A stretch of 64,000 bases of DNA from Sorghum bicolor (Eukaryota > Streptophyta > Magnoliopsida > Poales > Poaceae): positions 36,573,596-36,637,595 of the forward strand of contig NC_012879.2 of the NCBI RefSeq assembly GCF_000003195.3, given 5' to 3'. Below, piece by piece: positions 45,382 to 55,271 of the stretch. Under the pieces are notes generated by a model. The model was not told where the DNA came from and did no database searches. It saw only the letters and a list, made by a program, of their open reading frames with translations. Made by a program: the position numbers and the translations under genes. The first letter of the stretch is position 1; each line of letters starts with the position of its first letter.

Positions 45382-47460
45382 TCAATGTTTCTTAGGTACC
45401 CATACTTGTTTGGGTCCTTGGAGGTTAGTGACTAAGCTCTTTGGTACCCAAATGGCCTTCTTCTTTGGACCCACAATTGGTGTACCAATAAACTTAGCAT
45501 GCACACCCTTCTCACCCTTGGTAAGCACATAACAAGAATCAAAAAGAATGTAAGACACATTAGCATTTTTCTTGTTCTTGTTAATTTTGTTGCAATTATG
45601 CTCTAGGTGCCCAACTAGCTTGCATTTGTTGCAATACCGACCATTGCTCTTCACAAAGCTAGGCTTGTGAGTTGCAAAGGCTTTCTTGCCCTTCTTGGGG
45701 GTATAGCCTAATCCCTCTTTGTTGAGAGAAAACCTTTGGCTACCCAAGCACTTTAGCAAGCGGGCCTCACCACCATAGGCTTTGCCTAGGGCGTGAGTGA
45801 GCTCATCCACCTCTCTCTTGAGAGTCTCATTCTCAACCTTTAGTGAGGTATCACAAATGACACTAACACTAGAAGTAGAGATAGAGTTGGTGGTGGTGGA
45901 TGAAGACCTACAAGAAGAGTTAGTGGCAACAACAATAGGTAGGTTGGGTGATTCTTTAATTAAGTCACATGTTGTGCCCACATCACATGATACAACAACC
46001 TTTTCCTTGTTCTCTTCTAACAACAAGGAGTGAGCTTTTTCAAGCTTGGTGTGAGCCTTGCCAAGCTTCTCATGGGCTTCCACTAGCCTCTCATGATTAG
46101 CATTGAGCTCATCAAAGGATTGCTCAAGAGCTTTTAACTTCTTGGCCAATTCTTTGCACTTCTTGTTTTTAGATTGAATAAGAGAATCGGCTTGTTCTAA
46201 CATGTCCATGAGTTGTTCATTAGTGAATTCATTTTCATCATCACTATCACTATCATGTTCATGTTCACTTTCACTCTTATCATATTGTACCTTGTGGCCC
46301 TTGGCCATGAAGCATGAAGGTGTGCCGAAGAGTGATGGCTTGTTGTTGATAGCAATGCTAGCAAGTGCCTTCTTTTTGGATGCTTTGTCATCATCACTTG
46401 AATCATCATCCGAAGAGGCATCACTATCCCATGTCACAACATAGGATCCACCCTTCTTCTTTTTCTTGAAGACCATCTTCTTCTCTTTCTTTTCTTTCTT
46501 CTCCTTCTTGTTCTTCTTTTCATGCTCATCATTGTCACTATTATAAGGACAATCCGCCACAATATGATCGGGGCTCTTGCACTTGTAGCATAGCCTCACA
46601 TGCTCCTTGTTCTTGAAGTGATCTCTTCTCTTTCTTGTGTGATAGCCCTTCTTCTTCATCATCTTGCCAAACTTGCGGACGAAGAGTGCTAGTGCTTCAT
46701 CATCACTATCATCATTAGAGCACTCCTCATCACTTGATTCTTCCTTCTTGGCCTTGCCCTTGTTCTTGCTCTTGGATGAAGAACTAGCTTTGAATGCTAC
46801 ACTCTTCTTCTTCTTGTCATCATCATCCTTTTTCATGACCTCATCATCATCATTGTCATTGTATTGATCTTCGGTCATGACATCTCCAAGTACCTCATTG
46901 GGAGATACACCGGTCAATCCACCTCTAAAGATGATTGTTCTCAATGTCTTGAATCTCTTGGGCAAGCACATTAAGAACTTGTGAATGAAATCCTCATCCT
47001 TAACTTTCTCACCAAGGCCCTTGAGATCATTGATGATGACTTGGAGTCTATAGAACATCTCCGGTATTGATTCATCATCCTTCATCTTGAAGTTTGATAG
47101 CTTGTCCTTGAGCATGTACAATTTGGCACTTTTTACCGTTGTAGTGCCCTCATATGTTTCTTCAAGTCTTGTCCACACTTCACTTGCCTTCTCAAGATCT
47201 TTGACTTGTTCAAATACTTTTGAATCAATGCCATTGTATATTGTGTTGAGAGCCATAGTATTGCATTGCTTGTTTGCTCTCTCATTGTCGGTGGGGTTAG
47301 CCGGATCAAGAATCACAAAGTCATTTTCGGTGACTTCCCACACTCTATCATTTATTGATCCAAGATACATTTTCATCTTTCTCTTCCAATAGTCAAAAGA
47401 ACTTGTGCCATCAAAGAACGGTGGTTTGCCCCCAACATGGTTGAACACTATTTGAGCCAT
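45382..47460 (-). CDS. gag: CopS gag
   Basis: 692 codons from the ATG at 47460, 41 bases past the primer site, to the TGA at 45384-45382. The first about 220 residues form the copia gag core (FDGTSSFDYWKRKM, then a WEVTEND block). Long Lys-rich and Asp/Glu-rich tracts follow. There is a CCHC zinc knuckle (CYKCKSPDHIVADC) near residue 300, a coiled-coil stretch near 420-500, and a second knuckle-like CNKCKLVGHLEHNC near 620. The length is large for copia but normal for SIRE/Maximus gag. It is intact. Confidence 0.92.
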   Translation of the reverse strand: MAQIVFNHVGGKPPFFDGTSSFDYWKRKMKMYLGSINDRVWEVTENDFVILDPANPTDNERANKQCNTMALNTIYNGIDSKVFEQVKDLEKASEVWTRLEETYEGTTTVKSAKLYMLKDKLSNFKMKDDESIPEMFYRLQVIINDLKGLGEKVKDEDFIHKFLMCLPKRFKTLRTIIFRGGLTGVSPNEVLGDVMTEDQYNDNDDDEVMKKDDDDKKKKSVAFKASSSSKSKNKGKAKKEESSDEECSNDDSDDEALALFVRKFGKMMKKKGYHTRKRRDHFKNKEHVRLCYKCKSPDHIVADCPYNSDNDEHEKKNKKEKKEKKEKKMVFKKKKKGGSYVVTWDSDASSDDDSSDDDKASKKKALASIAINNKPSLFGTPSCFMAKGHKVQYDKSESEHEHDSDSDDENEFTNEQLMDMLEQADSLIQSKNKKCKELAKKLKALEQSFDELNANHERLVEAHEKLGKAHTKLEKAHSLLLEENKEKVVVSCDVGTTCDLIKESPNLPIVVATNSSCRSSSTTTNSISTSSVSVICDTSLKVENETLKREVDELTHALGKAYGGEARLLKCLGSQRFSLNKEGLGYTPKKGKKAFATHKPSFVKSNGRYCNKCKLVGHLEHNCNKINKNKKNANVSYILFDSCYVLTKGEKGVHAKFIGTPIVGPKKKAIWVPKSLVTNLQGPKQVWVPKKH

Positions 47461-47500
47461 AATTTGAGCACCGAGGTTGTTAAGCCTTTACAAACGGTGA

Positions 47501-47517
47501 CCACGGCTCCGATACCA
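47501..47517 (-). other. CopS primer binding site
   Basis: TGGTATCGGAGCCGTGG on the minus strand, two bases after the 5' LTR end. It is close to the initiator-Met primer site used by most plant copia elements. Confidence 0.82.
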
Positions 47518-47519
47518 CT

Positions 47520-49465
47520 TGAAAGATCCTAATATGGCTAGAGGGGGGGTGAATAGCCTATTTAAAAATTCTACAAACCCACTAGAGCAAGAGGTTAGTA
47601 AATAACAAAGCGAAGCTTTTTGCTCTAGCTCTAATGGGGTGTTTGCAAGCCACCTATCCAACAATTCTAGTTGATATAATCACTAGGCACACAAGAGCTA
47701 TGTCACTACTTACACTAGAAAGCTACCTAAAGTTTCTATACAAGTAAGTAAGCTACTCTAGTTTGCGGGAATGTAAAAGAGATGGTTTGAACTTTATACC
47801 GCCGCGTAGGGGGAATGAACCAATCAATAATATGAAGTCCAATCACCGGGAGAAATTCAATGAACAATCACAATGGAGACACACAATTTTTCTCCCGAGG
47901 TTCACGTGCTTGCCGGCACGCTACGTCCCCGTTGTGTCGACCAACACTTGGTGGTTCGGTGGCTAAGAGGTGTAGCACGAACCTCGTCCTCACTAGGACA
48001 CCACAAGAACCTACCCACAAGTGAGGTAACTCAATGACACGAGCAATCCACTAGAGTTACCTTTCGTCTCTCCGCCGGGGAAGGTACAAGACCCCTCACA
48101 ATCACCGGGAGATGGCCACGAACAATCACCAACTCGTGCCAACGCTCCTCCGCTGCTCCAAGCCGTCTAGGTGGCGGCAACCACCAAGAGTAACAAGAAA
48201 ACCGCAGCTTGAACGATCCCCAAGTGCCACTAGATGCAATCACTCAAGCAAATGCACTTGGAATCACTCCCAATCTCACAAAGATGTTTAATCTATGAAG
48301 GAGATGAGTGGGAGGTGTTTGCTTAGGCTCACAAGGATGTCAAGTATGCTAGAATGCCAAGAGTGTATGCCCCAAGCCAGCCAAACACGTATTTATAGCC
48401 CCTCAAACAAAAAGAGCCGTTGGCTCTTTCACTGGGCGAAATACGGGGTCACCGGACGCTCTTAAAGGGGCACCGGACGCTCAACACCAGCGTCCGGTGC
48501 TCCAACGTCAGCCACGTGTCACGCTCGTGTCAGAATCTAACGGTCACCTGCAGTGCACCGGACGCTGAGCAAGTGAGCACCGGACGGTCCGGTGCACACC
48601 GGACTCATGCGCAGAGAGCTCCCCAAACTTGCATGTTCACCGGACGCGAGCCACCGGTCGCACCCTCAGCGTCCGGTGCTCACCGGACCCATGCGCAGAG
48701 AGGGTCGCAAAACGCCCGCACACCGGACGCTAACCACCGGACGCTCAAGCCAGCGTCCGGTGCCTATCGTCCGGTGCCTAACCCTAACCGAGTCAGGCAG
48801 CCTGCACACCGGACGCTCAGACACAGCGTCCGGTGCCTCTGAGCCAGCGTCCGGTGAGTGTTTTCTCAGCGAGACACACTCCCGCGACTTCTCCAATTTT
48901 CCCACCGGCGCAATAGAAAGTATGCACTTCATTTTCTCAAAAGCGCCGAATCCCGCCGAGCTTGGAACCCATCCTCTCTCTAACCTTCAAACTCCACCTC
49001 CTTCTCAAAGTGTGCCAACACCACAACGTGTAAACCAACATGTGCACGTGTGTTAGCATTTTCACAATCATTTTCTTTGAAGGAGTTAAGTTAGCTCACT
49101 AGGTTCTAAATGCAAGCACATGAACAATGACACCTAGTGGCACTTGATAACCGCTTAGCCAAAGCATTCCCCTCTTTATAGTACGGCTATCTATCCTAAA
49201 TGTGATCACACCCTCTATGGTGTCTTGATCACCAAAACCAAAACCCTAAGCAATACCTTTGCCTTGAACTCCATAGGGTTTTGTTTTTCTCTTTCTTCTT
49301 TTCCAAGTTGAGCACTTGATCATCTTGTGGTCATCACCATCATCACCATGATCATCACTTGCTCCATCACTTGGCATGGACCAACCTCATTAAGTCTACA
49401 CATACTTAGCATAGAGGTTAGTACTAGGGTTTCATCAATTATCCAAAACCAAACTAGGGCTTTCA
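47520..49465 (-). repeat. CopS 5' LTR
   Basis: Almost identical to 39092-41036. The TATA box CTATAAAT lies at 48398-48391 and the CACCGGACGCT cluster at about 48449-48862. On the minus strand the cluster precedes the TATA box, as expected for promoter elements. Confidence 0.95.
48391..48398 (-). promoter_or_regulatory. TATA box of the CopS 5' LTR
   Basis: CTATAAAT on the minus strand, in a GGGGCTATAAATACG context, about 50 bases after the repeat cluster. Confidence 0.6.
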
Positions 49466-49989
49466 CCGGGCTCTAGACGCGGCCTCCTCGACCGTAAGAG
49501 CCCGCTCCCGTAGCTGCATCGTCTCCTTCTCCGCCTTCTTCGAGGCCTCTCGGGCCTCAGCCAAGGCAGCCTCCCTCGCCTTCTTCTCCTCCTCGAGTGC
49601 TATGATATCTTTGTAAGCTTTAAGGAGCTTTTCCTGCGACTCGAGGAGTTGATCCTTGAGGAGGGGGAGCTGCTCCCAACCGCCCCTCGTGGCGTGTATG
49701 AAGCTGGACTTGATGCGGGAGGTCTCTTTCATATCCTGCGAATCAAGAGTCGGATGGATTAGAATACAGAAACCAGAAAGCACCATGAGGATTGGAGTTC
49801 GAGAAACACTTACGAAATAAGCCGGGCCGAGCCCGTTGTTGATAACGTCCGAGAGGAGCCCCACCACATGCTTCATCCAAAGGCGGAGCTCCTCGACGTG
49901 TTCCCACTTCTCCGCCTCCTTCCGATCATCGAGGATGATGTCGGGCTCAGACGGGTCGTGGGAGGCCCGGATACGGATGCGGTCGGGGC
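49466..49989 (-). pseudogene. TatP antisense gene, middle part (exon 4 end, exon 5 start)
   Basis: Minus strand: the end of exon 4 (49989-49814) with the RIRIRAS and VVGLLSDVINNGLGPAYF blocks, a GT-AG intron (49813-49736), and the start of exon 5 (49735-49466). It is bounded by the Tekay solo LTR on one side and CopS on the other. The splice sites match those of TatM. Confidence 0.82.
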
Positions 49990-49994
49990 ACCAG

Positions 49995-52900
49995 TGTAAC
50001 ACCCCAGGTGTTTGTTTTGCGTTTTGGCACTTACATTTCATGAGCATAAGCATCACTTGTTCATATATGATAGTATGAAACATACTTTGATGTTGTGACA
50101 AGTGAATGCTTGATGATCCTGCATAATAAAGCTTGTGGTTGTTGATGGTGCTTCTTTCATGTGTATCATCTCCATCTCTACCTAGGTTGATCACTCAAAA
50201 AGTTTCATGGAGTTTGGATTCAAAAGGTCAAATGAAAGGATAAGTTACATGATTGTTGAAATGACCTTATTAAGTGAACGGAACCTTGGGTTACCAACCT
50301 AATCTTGCAATCTTGACCAAATGACTCTAGATGAACTCTACAACAAAAGTTATGAAGGGTTCATGTTGAGCTTGTGCCAAGAAAATGCTTTATTTGCTCT
50401 AAACCCTAGTTTGAGCTTTATCAAGTTGATACTTTGACCAAAGTGAAAGTTTGACTTTGGTACCAGTTATGAGGTTTGACCTTAAATAAAAGTTATAGTT
50501 TTGCTTCTGTAGAACAAACTTTATTTAATGGTCAAGAGCTAGTTTGGTACCTATCCTAGTCAAATTGAGCTCACAAGATTCAATGCAGTGCTGTTTTGGA
50601 ACCCCAGAAATTTGGCTAAGTCCTCAAGGTGCTCAGTTTCGGGTATCCTAGTTGGGAGCTTTGTATCTTACTAACCAGACAGAAACAGTACAAGGTCCTT
50701 TAATAAAAGTTGTAGTATAGTTTTTATGCTACAAACTTTGTTAAAGTGCCCAAGTCTGAATCATCTTATAATCCTGTCAAATAATAGGCACAATTTCGAA
50801 TCTGCTGTAAATTCCAGCATTTCGGATTTCTAAGTGTGGAATTTCAGTTCGTCATGTTGGCATCCCGCGTTCTCCTAATTCTTATGAACAACTTGCTTGG
50901 GTCCCAAAATAAAAGTTGGAGTACATATTGTGTACAAGAGCATGCCAAAAGATGACACCAGTTTGACTTCGTTTTGGTCATCAATTTTGAGTTTTGCTAA
51001 TCTCTATCAATTCATTGACACTCGTGGCTTGACATCTAATTATCTACTAATCTACAACTCTAATGACCATGGCACCTTAATCAAAGTTGGAGAGTGTCAA
51101 GAGTAGAGAAAACTTCGTTTTTGGTCCATGTCCAAATTCGGTCCAGATCTGGCCCAAATCGGCTTCCCACGACGGCCACACGGTCACGCGCCACCTGTTC
51201 GTCGAAATGCTTCAATGGCCGACGCGTGGCCAGGACGTGGCCGCCATGCAGCACTCGCGACTCCACCTTCGTGGACAGCTTCCCTGCGCCCCTGTCGCCC
51301 ACAGAGAGGATGCCCGAGCCCTCTCGCGGACTCCGCAGTCGCCCCGGTGCTCGCCCTCTGCTCCCTCTCCACTCTCTCCCTCTGTCCGCCATGGACAGGA
51401 AGCGGAGCTCCATGGCCGGCAAGTGAAACTTTCTGCTGTCTACTGCTACCACTTCCCGCCCAAATCAAGAGCAACATCACCTTTTCCTCCTTCCGGTGCT
51501 CATATGACGCCCCTGCATTAGCCTCGTTCATCGCCGGAGAGCACCATCACCGGAGCCGCCACCGCTGCTGCTTGCTGTTTGCATGGCCGGCTAGCCTCGA
51601 GCGACAATGGAGCAAGGCAAGGCGACCAATGGGTGCGCGGTGATCTCCCAGTGCTCCCCCAGCACTCCCTCGCCGCCGACGTGGCCTCCCTTCGCCGGAA
51701 CAGGAAGCGCTCCGGCGAGTCCTCTGTTTCCTTTCGCGACCAAGGACCACGGGGACAAATTCGACAAAAGCCAGGGGGTGTTCTGCAGAACTCATGACTC
51801 ATATGAATAGTGTTTGTGGTCGGTTGCGTGATTCGTGGAAAGTCCAGGGTCCCCGGTGAAAGATCTGTTTTCCTTTTTCCTTTGTTTTTACAGATTTCTG
51901 GATGAACTTTGTAAATGCATAGAAATTCGTAGAAAAGTCGTAAAATAGCAAATGTAGACTTTTTGGAATCCTTATGAAATTTTCTATGCAGTAGATCTAT
52001 AATATGACATGTTTGTGTTTGATGTTTTAACGGTAAAAATTGATTTATGCAGTTCGGTTTTAATTGCTTGCTATATTTGTCTTTTTCATAACCACTGTAT
52101 TATTGCTAAAATAAATGTGAAAATATTGTGACAAGCTTGTCATATTATATTTGATGTCTGGAAAAAGTTTGGTGAATTTAGGCTTGATAGATTAAGAGTT
52201 ATAAAAATAACAAATGCTCAGTGTTGCTTTGCTCCTATTCTGGGTGGATCTGCATGTTTATATTGTTTGACTCAGTTAGGTTGTGAATCATGCCTGGATG
52301 AAAATATATGAGTTGTAGTACTTTTCATAAGCTTTCCATAAAGCTAAATAGCATAATTTTTGGTCAAGCATATGTTTAGTTATAGTGGTTTAAATTACTG
52401 TTTCATTTTCTGTCTAAACCCAGACAGGGATGCATTGTTTGTTATGTAAGACCTTGTTAGTGCTAGATTCAGCTCTATATGTTAATAACAAAGTTGTTCA
52501 CAATTTAGTAAGCTTTCTAGAAAGTACATAACCATAATTTATGGGCATATGAAACTCAAGTTATGGCTGTTTAATGTGACATGATAGATTATGTCCATAT
52601 TTTGGACAGAGATGTCTTTATAGATCTTGATAAATGGTTTATAATTATAAATAAAAATGTAAAAATAGAAAATGTTGTTCCACTACCATTCTGTGATATT
52701 GTTGTATCCTGTTGATATATATTATGGTCATGTGGGTGAAGAAAATGTGAGTTTTAGATTTATCTTATTCTCACATGGTTAATTGCAATAGCAATTTGTT
52801 TCTTTCATAGATGTTGCCATGCTTATTCAAATGCAGTGAAATTGATACAGTGGGCTATGGATAGTGTTTAGAAGCTACTGTAATTTTGGTGGAATTTATT

Positions 52901-55271
52901 GAGCACTTTTGTTATATGTTCTTTAATTCACCTTATTATCCAAATAAATTAAGAAATGCATTAAATAAATTTATTTGGTAATGACCACTATATTTTCTGG
53001 TGTTCTTTAGATATGTGCAAACTGTTGGTAACAATGGTTTTGCTCAAATGCATGTTTGAAACATAAGTTAATAATTAATTGTTTGCAATTGATTGTTTCT
53101 GGACAGTTTGTGGAACTGTTTGGATTACAATATGTAAATGGTGTTTTCTGGGAATATTGTTTATAGCAAAGTTATAGATAATTCAACTATCTGGCTGCTG
53201 TTAAAATTTGGTAGTATTTGGCCTTGTGGTTTGTGAGTTATGTCTGTTCAAAGTTGGATTCCAGAAATGGCTGCTCTCTGTTTGTCAGGGACAGATTCTG
53301 GAACTTTATAATTTCGACCAGTTTAGGTTGAGAATCATGCTTTGATGTCTAAATATAAAATGCAGATAATTTCTTAAGCTTTCCAGAATGTCTTAATTCA
53401 TATCTTTTGGAGTTGTGTAACTCCAGTTATGATTTATTTTCTCAGCTGTTGTTAACAGTCCTAAAAATGGTACATTCCATGTATTGCTGTTGCTTGGTAT
53501 ATTGCTATGTATGACTCATGTCTTTGGTAATGGCCAAGTTAATTTACTTGAGACCCGGTGAAACATGTGTTCATGCACTTGCATCTTGCATGTCATCTAG
53601 GTACGCTAGATGAACCACGTGAAGGACGTGATGGTGGATCATCCCGAAGATGGATGATTAAGCAAGTGTTATGATCTTAGATGTCACCAAGACGGAGCAA
53701 GCTAACTAATCTGACTCGGTGTCACATTCCAGGCAAGCCCCGGAGCATTATAAGCCTCCTACTTTTTGAAAGTGAATGAGTATATATTTGTTATATGTAT
53801 TGTTGCATTAAGTATAGGAGTTGGATGAAACCCTTGCTGCATATATATACCCTTCCTTGTCCAGTATATATATAACCTGAATCCTAATTAGTTAGGATCA
53901 CGTCTCTGCTTAGCCATGCTTAGCTCGGTAGAAGCCAGGTGATTTCCTGTCACCTGCAGGATATAGGTGTATTCCAGATCATGGTTGGCTATATTTGCTA
54001 TCGTGGAAAAGAACCATGTGTTAATAATATGAAAGGAGACCGGGCGGGATGATGATAGTGAAACAACAAGGCATGGAGGTCTTGGGTGTGGATCTATCCC
54101 CGTCTGTGTCAATTAAGGACCGATCGTTGTACGTCCTCTTGTCATGTTGAACGCATGCCTAACACTTAGTTGGCCGGATAACTCGTTCCGACCGCGAAGC
54201 CGAGTAATATGACTCAGGCCGGAAGACCGGCAAGTATAAAGTGCGCACTACCGGAGGAAGTGCGGTGTGCGGGGGACCATTGGCGTAAGTCCAAAGGCAG
54301 GTGAGTTAAAATTCCTGACCTCCCTGGCAGAGTGGTAGCCCTGGGAGTGCGGCGCTGATCGGAACCGCGATTCCTGAGTCGTACCAAAGGTGACCTGTTG
54401 GCTCTCCGACGGGGGATGCTTGGGTGAGTGCTAGGAATACCCCTCCAGCTGGATAGGAATCGATTCGAATCGCCGTCTCTCCCGGATAGTGAGAACTTGA
54501 CAGAGCAGCGGCAAACGTAGCATTCACTAAATAACTTAATGGTTCTATGATGATGATGATGATCACGGCCTTAATAAACCTGATATGGTTATTATTGATT
54601 GATATTAATCAAGTGATTGCTTAGTACAGGTGCTAATCTAGTTAATAGGTTAATGAGAATTAAATGGATGCTAAATAAGAAAGGTTTAACTATTTATACT
54701 TAAGCTTTTTATGCAAAATGTTGTCCAACAAGCTCCACTTATATATCAGCCTTGCATACTCCTTGGTGTCATTTATTTCTGGTTTATGACGGGTAAGTCT
54801 AGCTGAGTACATTCTCGTACTCAGGGTTTATTCCCACTTGTTGCAGGTTGTGATGTATCATAGCTACTGCAAGATTTGGATGACTCCTGCTATATGGAAG
54901 GAGTAAGATCATGGGCATGATCCTTCCTACTTACCTCATCTATGATGCTTTTGTTGGAACGGACCATGGTACTGGCATGTATTTGAAATAAAAGTGATAT
55001 TGGTTTCAAATTACTTTGCTTCCGCTATTTGTAAACTTGAGTTGTAATAACCTTATCGAACTCCGATTCTATTTGAACTACTTGCGAAATGTATGTAACG
55101 TGTGACTTGTTATGTTGAATCACTACGATCTTGGCTTGTATGTTGGTTGGTTTGAAATCCCTCGTGATTTTGTTGGACTACCGGAGTTATATGGGCTCAA
55201 GTATGATAAATTGATCGCTTCGGTGATTGTTTTTGTACTTGTGCTCTTATAATTTGGACGGTTCCGTGACA
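49995..55271 (+). mobile_element. Tekay/Del solo LTR, plus strand
   Basis: 5277 bases from TGTAACACCCCAGG to GGTTCCGTGACA, flanked by ACCAG at 49990-49994 and 55272-55276. Its last 1 kb aligns with 1-952, which is followed by a primer site, and it lacks any primer site, gag or pol, so it is one LTR left after recombination. It is AT-rich with a GC-rich patch at about 51080-51800. It cuts exon 4 of the TatP antisense gene. Confidence 0.88.
51080..51800. other. GC-rich patch in the plus-strand Tekay solo LTR
   Basis: GC-rich sequence with several overlapping open frames on both strands up to about 170 codons. No domain is recognised and the frames are not the ones open in the equivalent patch at 22240-22990, so no protein is supported. 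Confidence 0.5.

Larger units (their letters stand above)
39092..49465 (-). mobile_element. CopS: SIRE/Maximus-like copia element, minus strand
   Basis: A 10.4-kb element with LTRs of 1945-1946 bases (39092-41036 and 47520-49465), flanked by CCGGG at 39087-39091 and 49466-49470. Minus-strand order is 5' LTR, primer site, gag, pol (protease, integrase, RT, RNase H: the copia order), a 1.1-kb spacer, polypurine tract, 3' LTR. Only about seven LTR differences were seen, so it is very young. It interrupts exon 5 of the TatP antisense gene. Confidence 0.95.

Noticed and set aside
39092..49465. Segmental duplication suggested by two near-identical 1.9-kb blocks
   Set aside because: The blocks are the two LTRs of one copia element, with primer site, polypurine tract and a CCGGG target duplication.
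51087..51643. A possible host gene in the GC-rich patch of the plus-strand Tekay LTR
   Set aside because: No recognised domain, several frames equally open, and the frames differ from those in the homologous patch at 22425-22991.
49995..55271. A complete nonautonomous element (LARD-like) instead of a solo LTR
   Set aside because: No terminal direct repeat within the 5.3 kb, no primer site or polypurine tract inside, and its end aligns with a true LTR end at 952.
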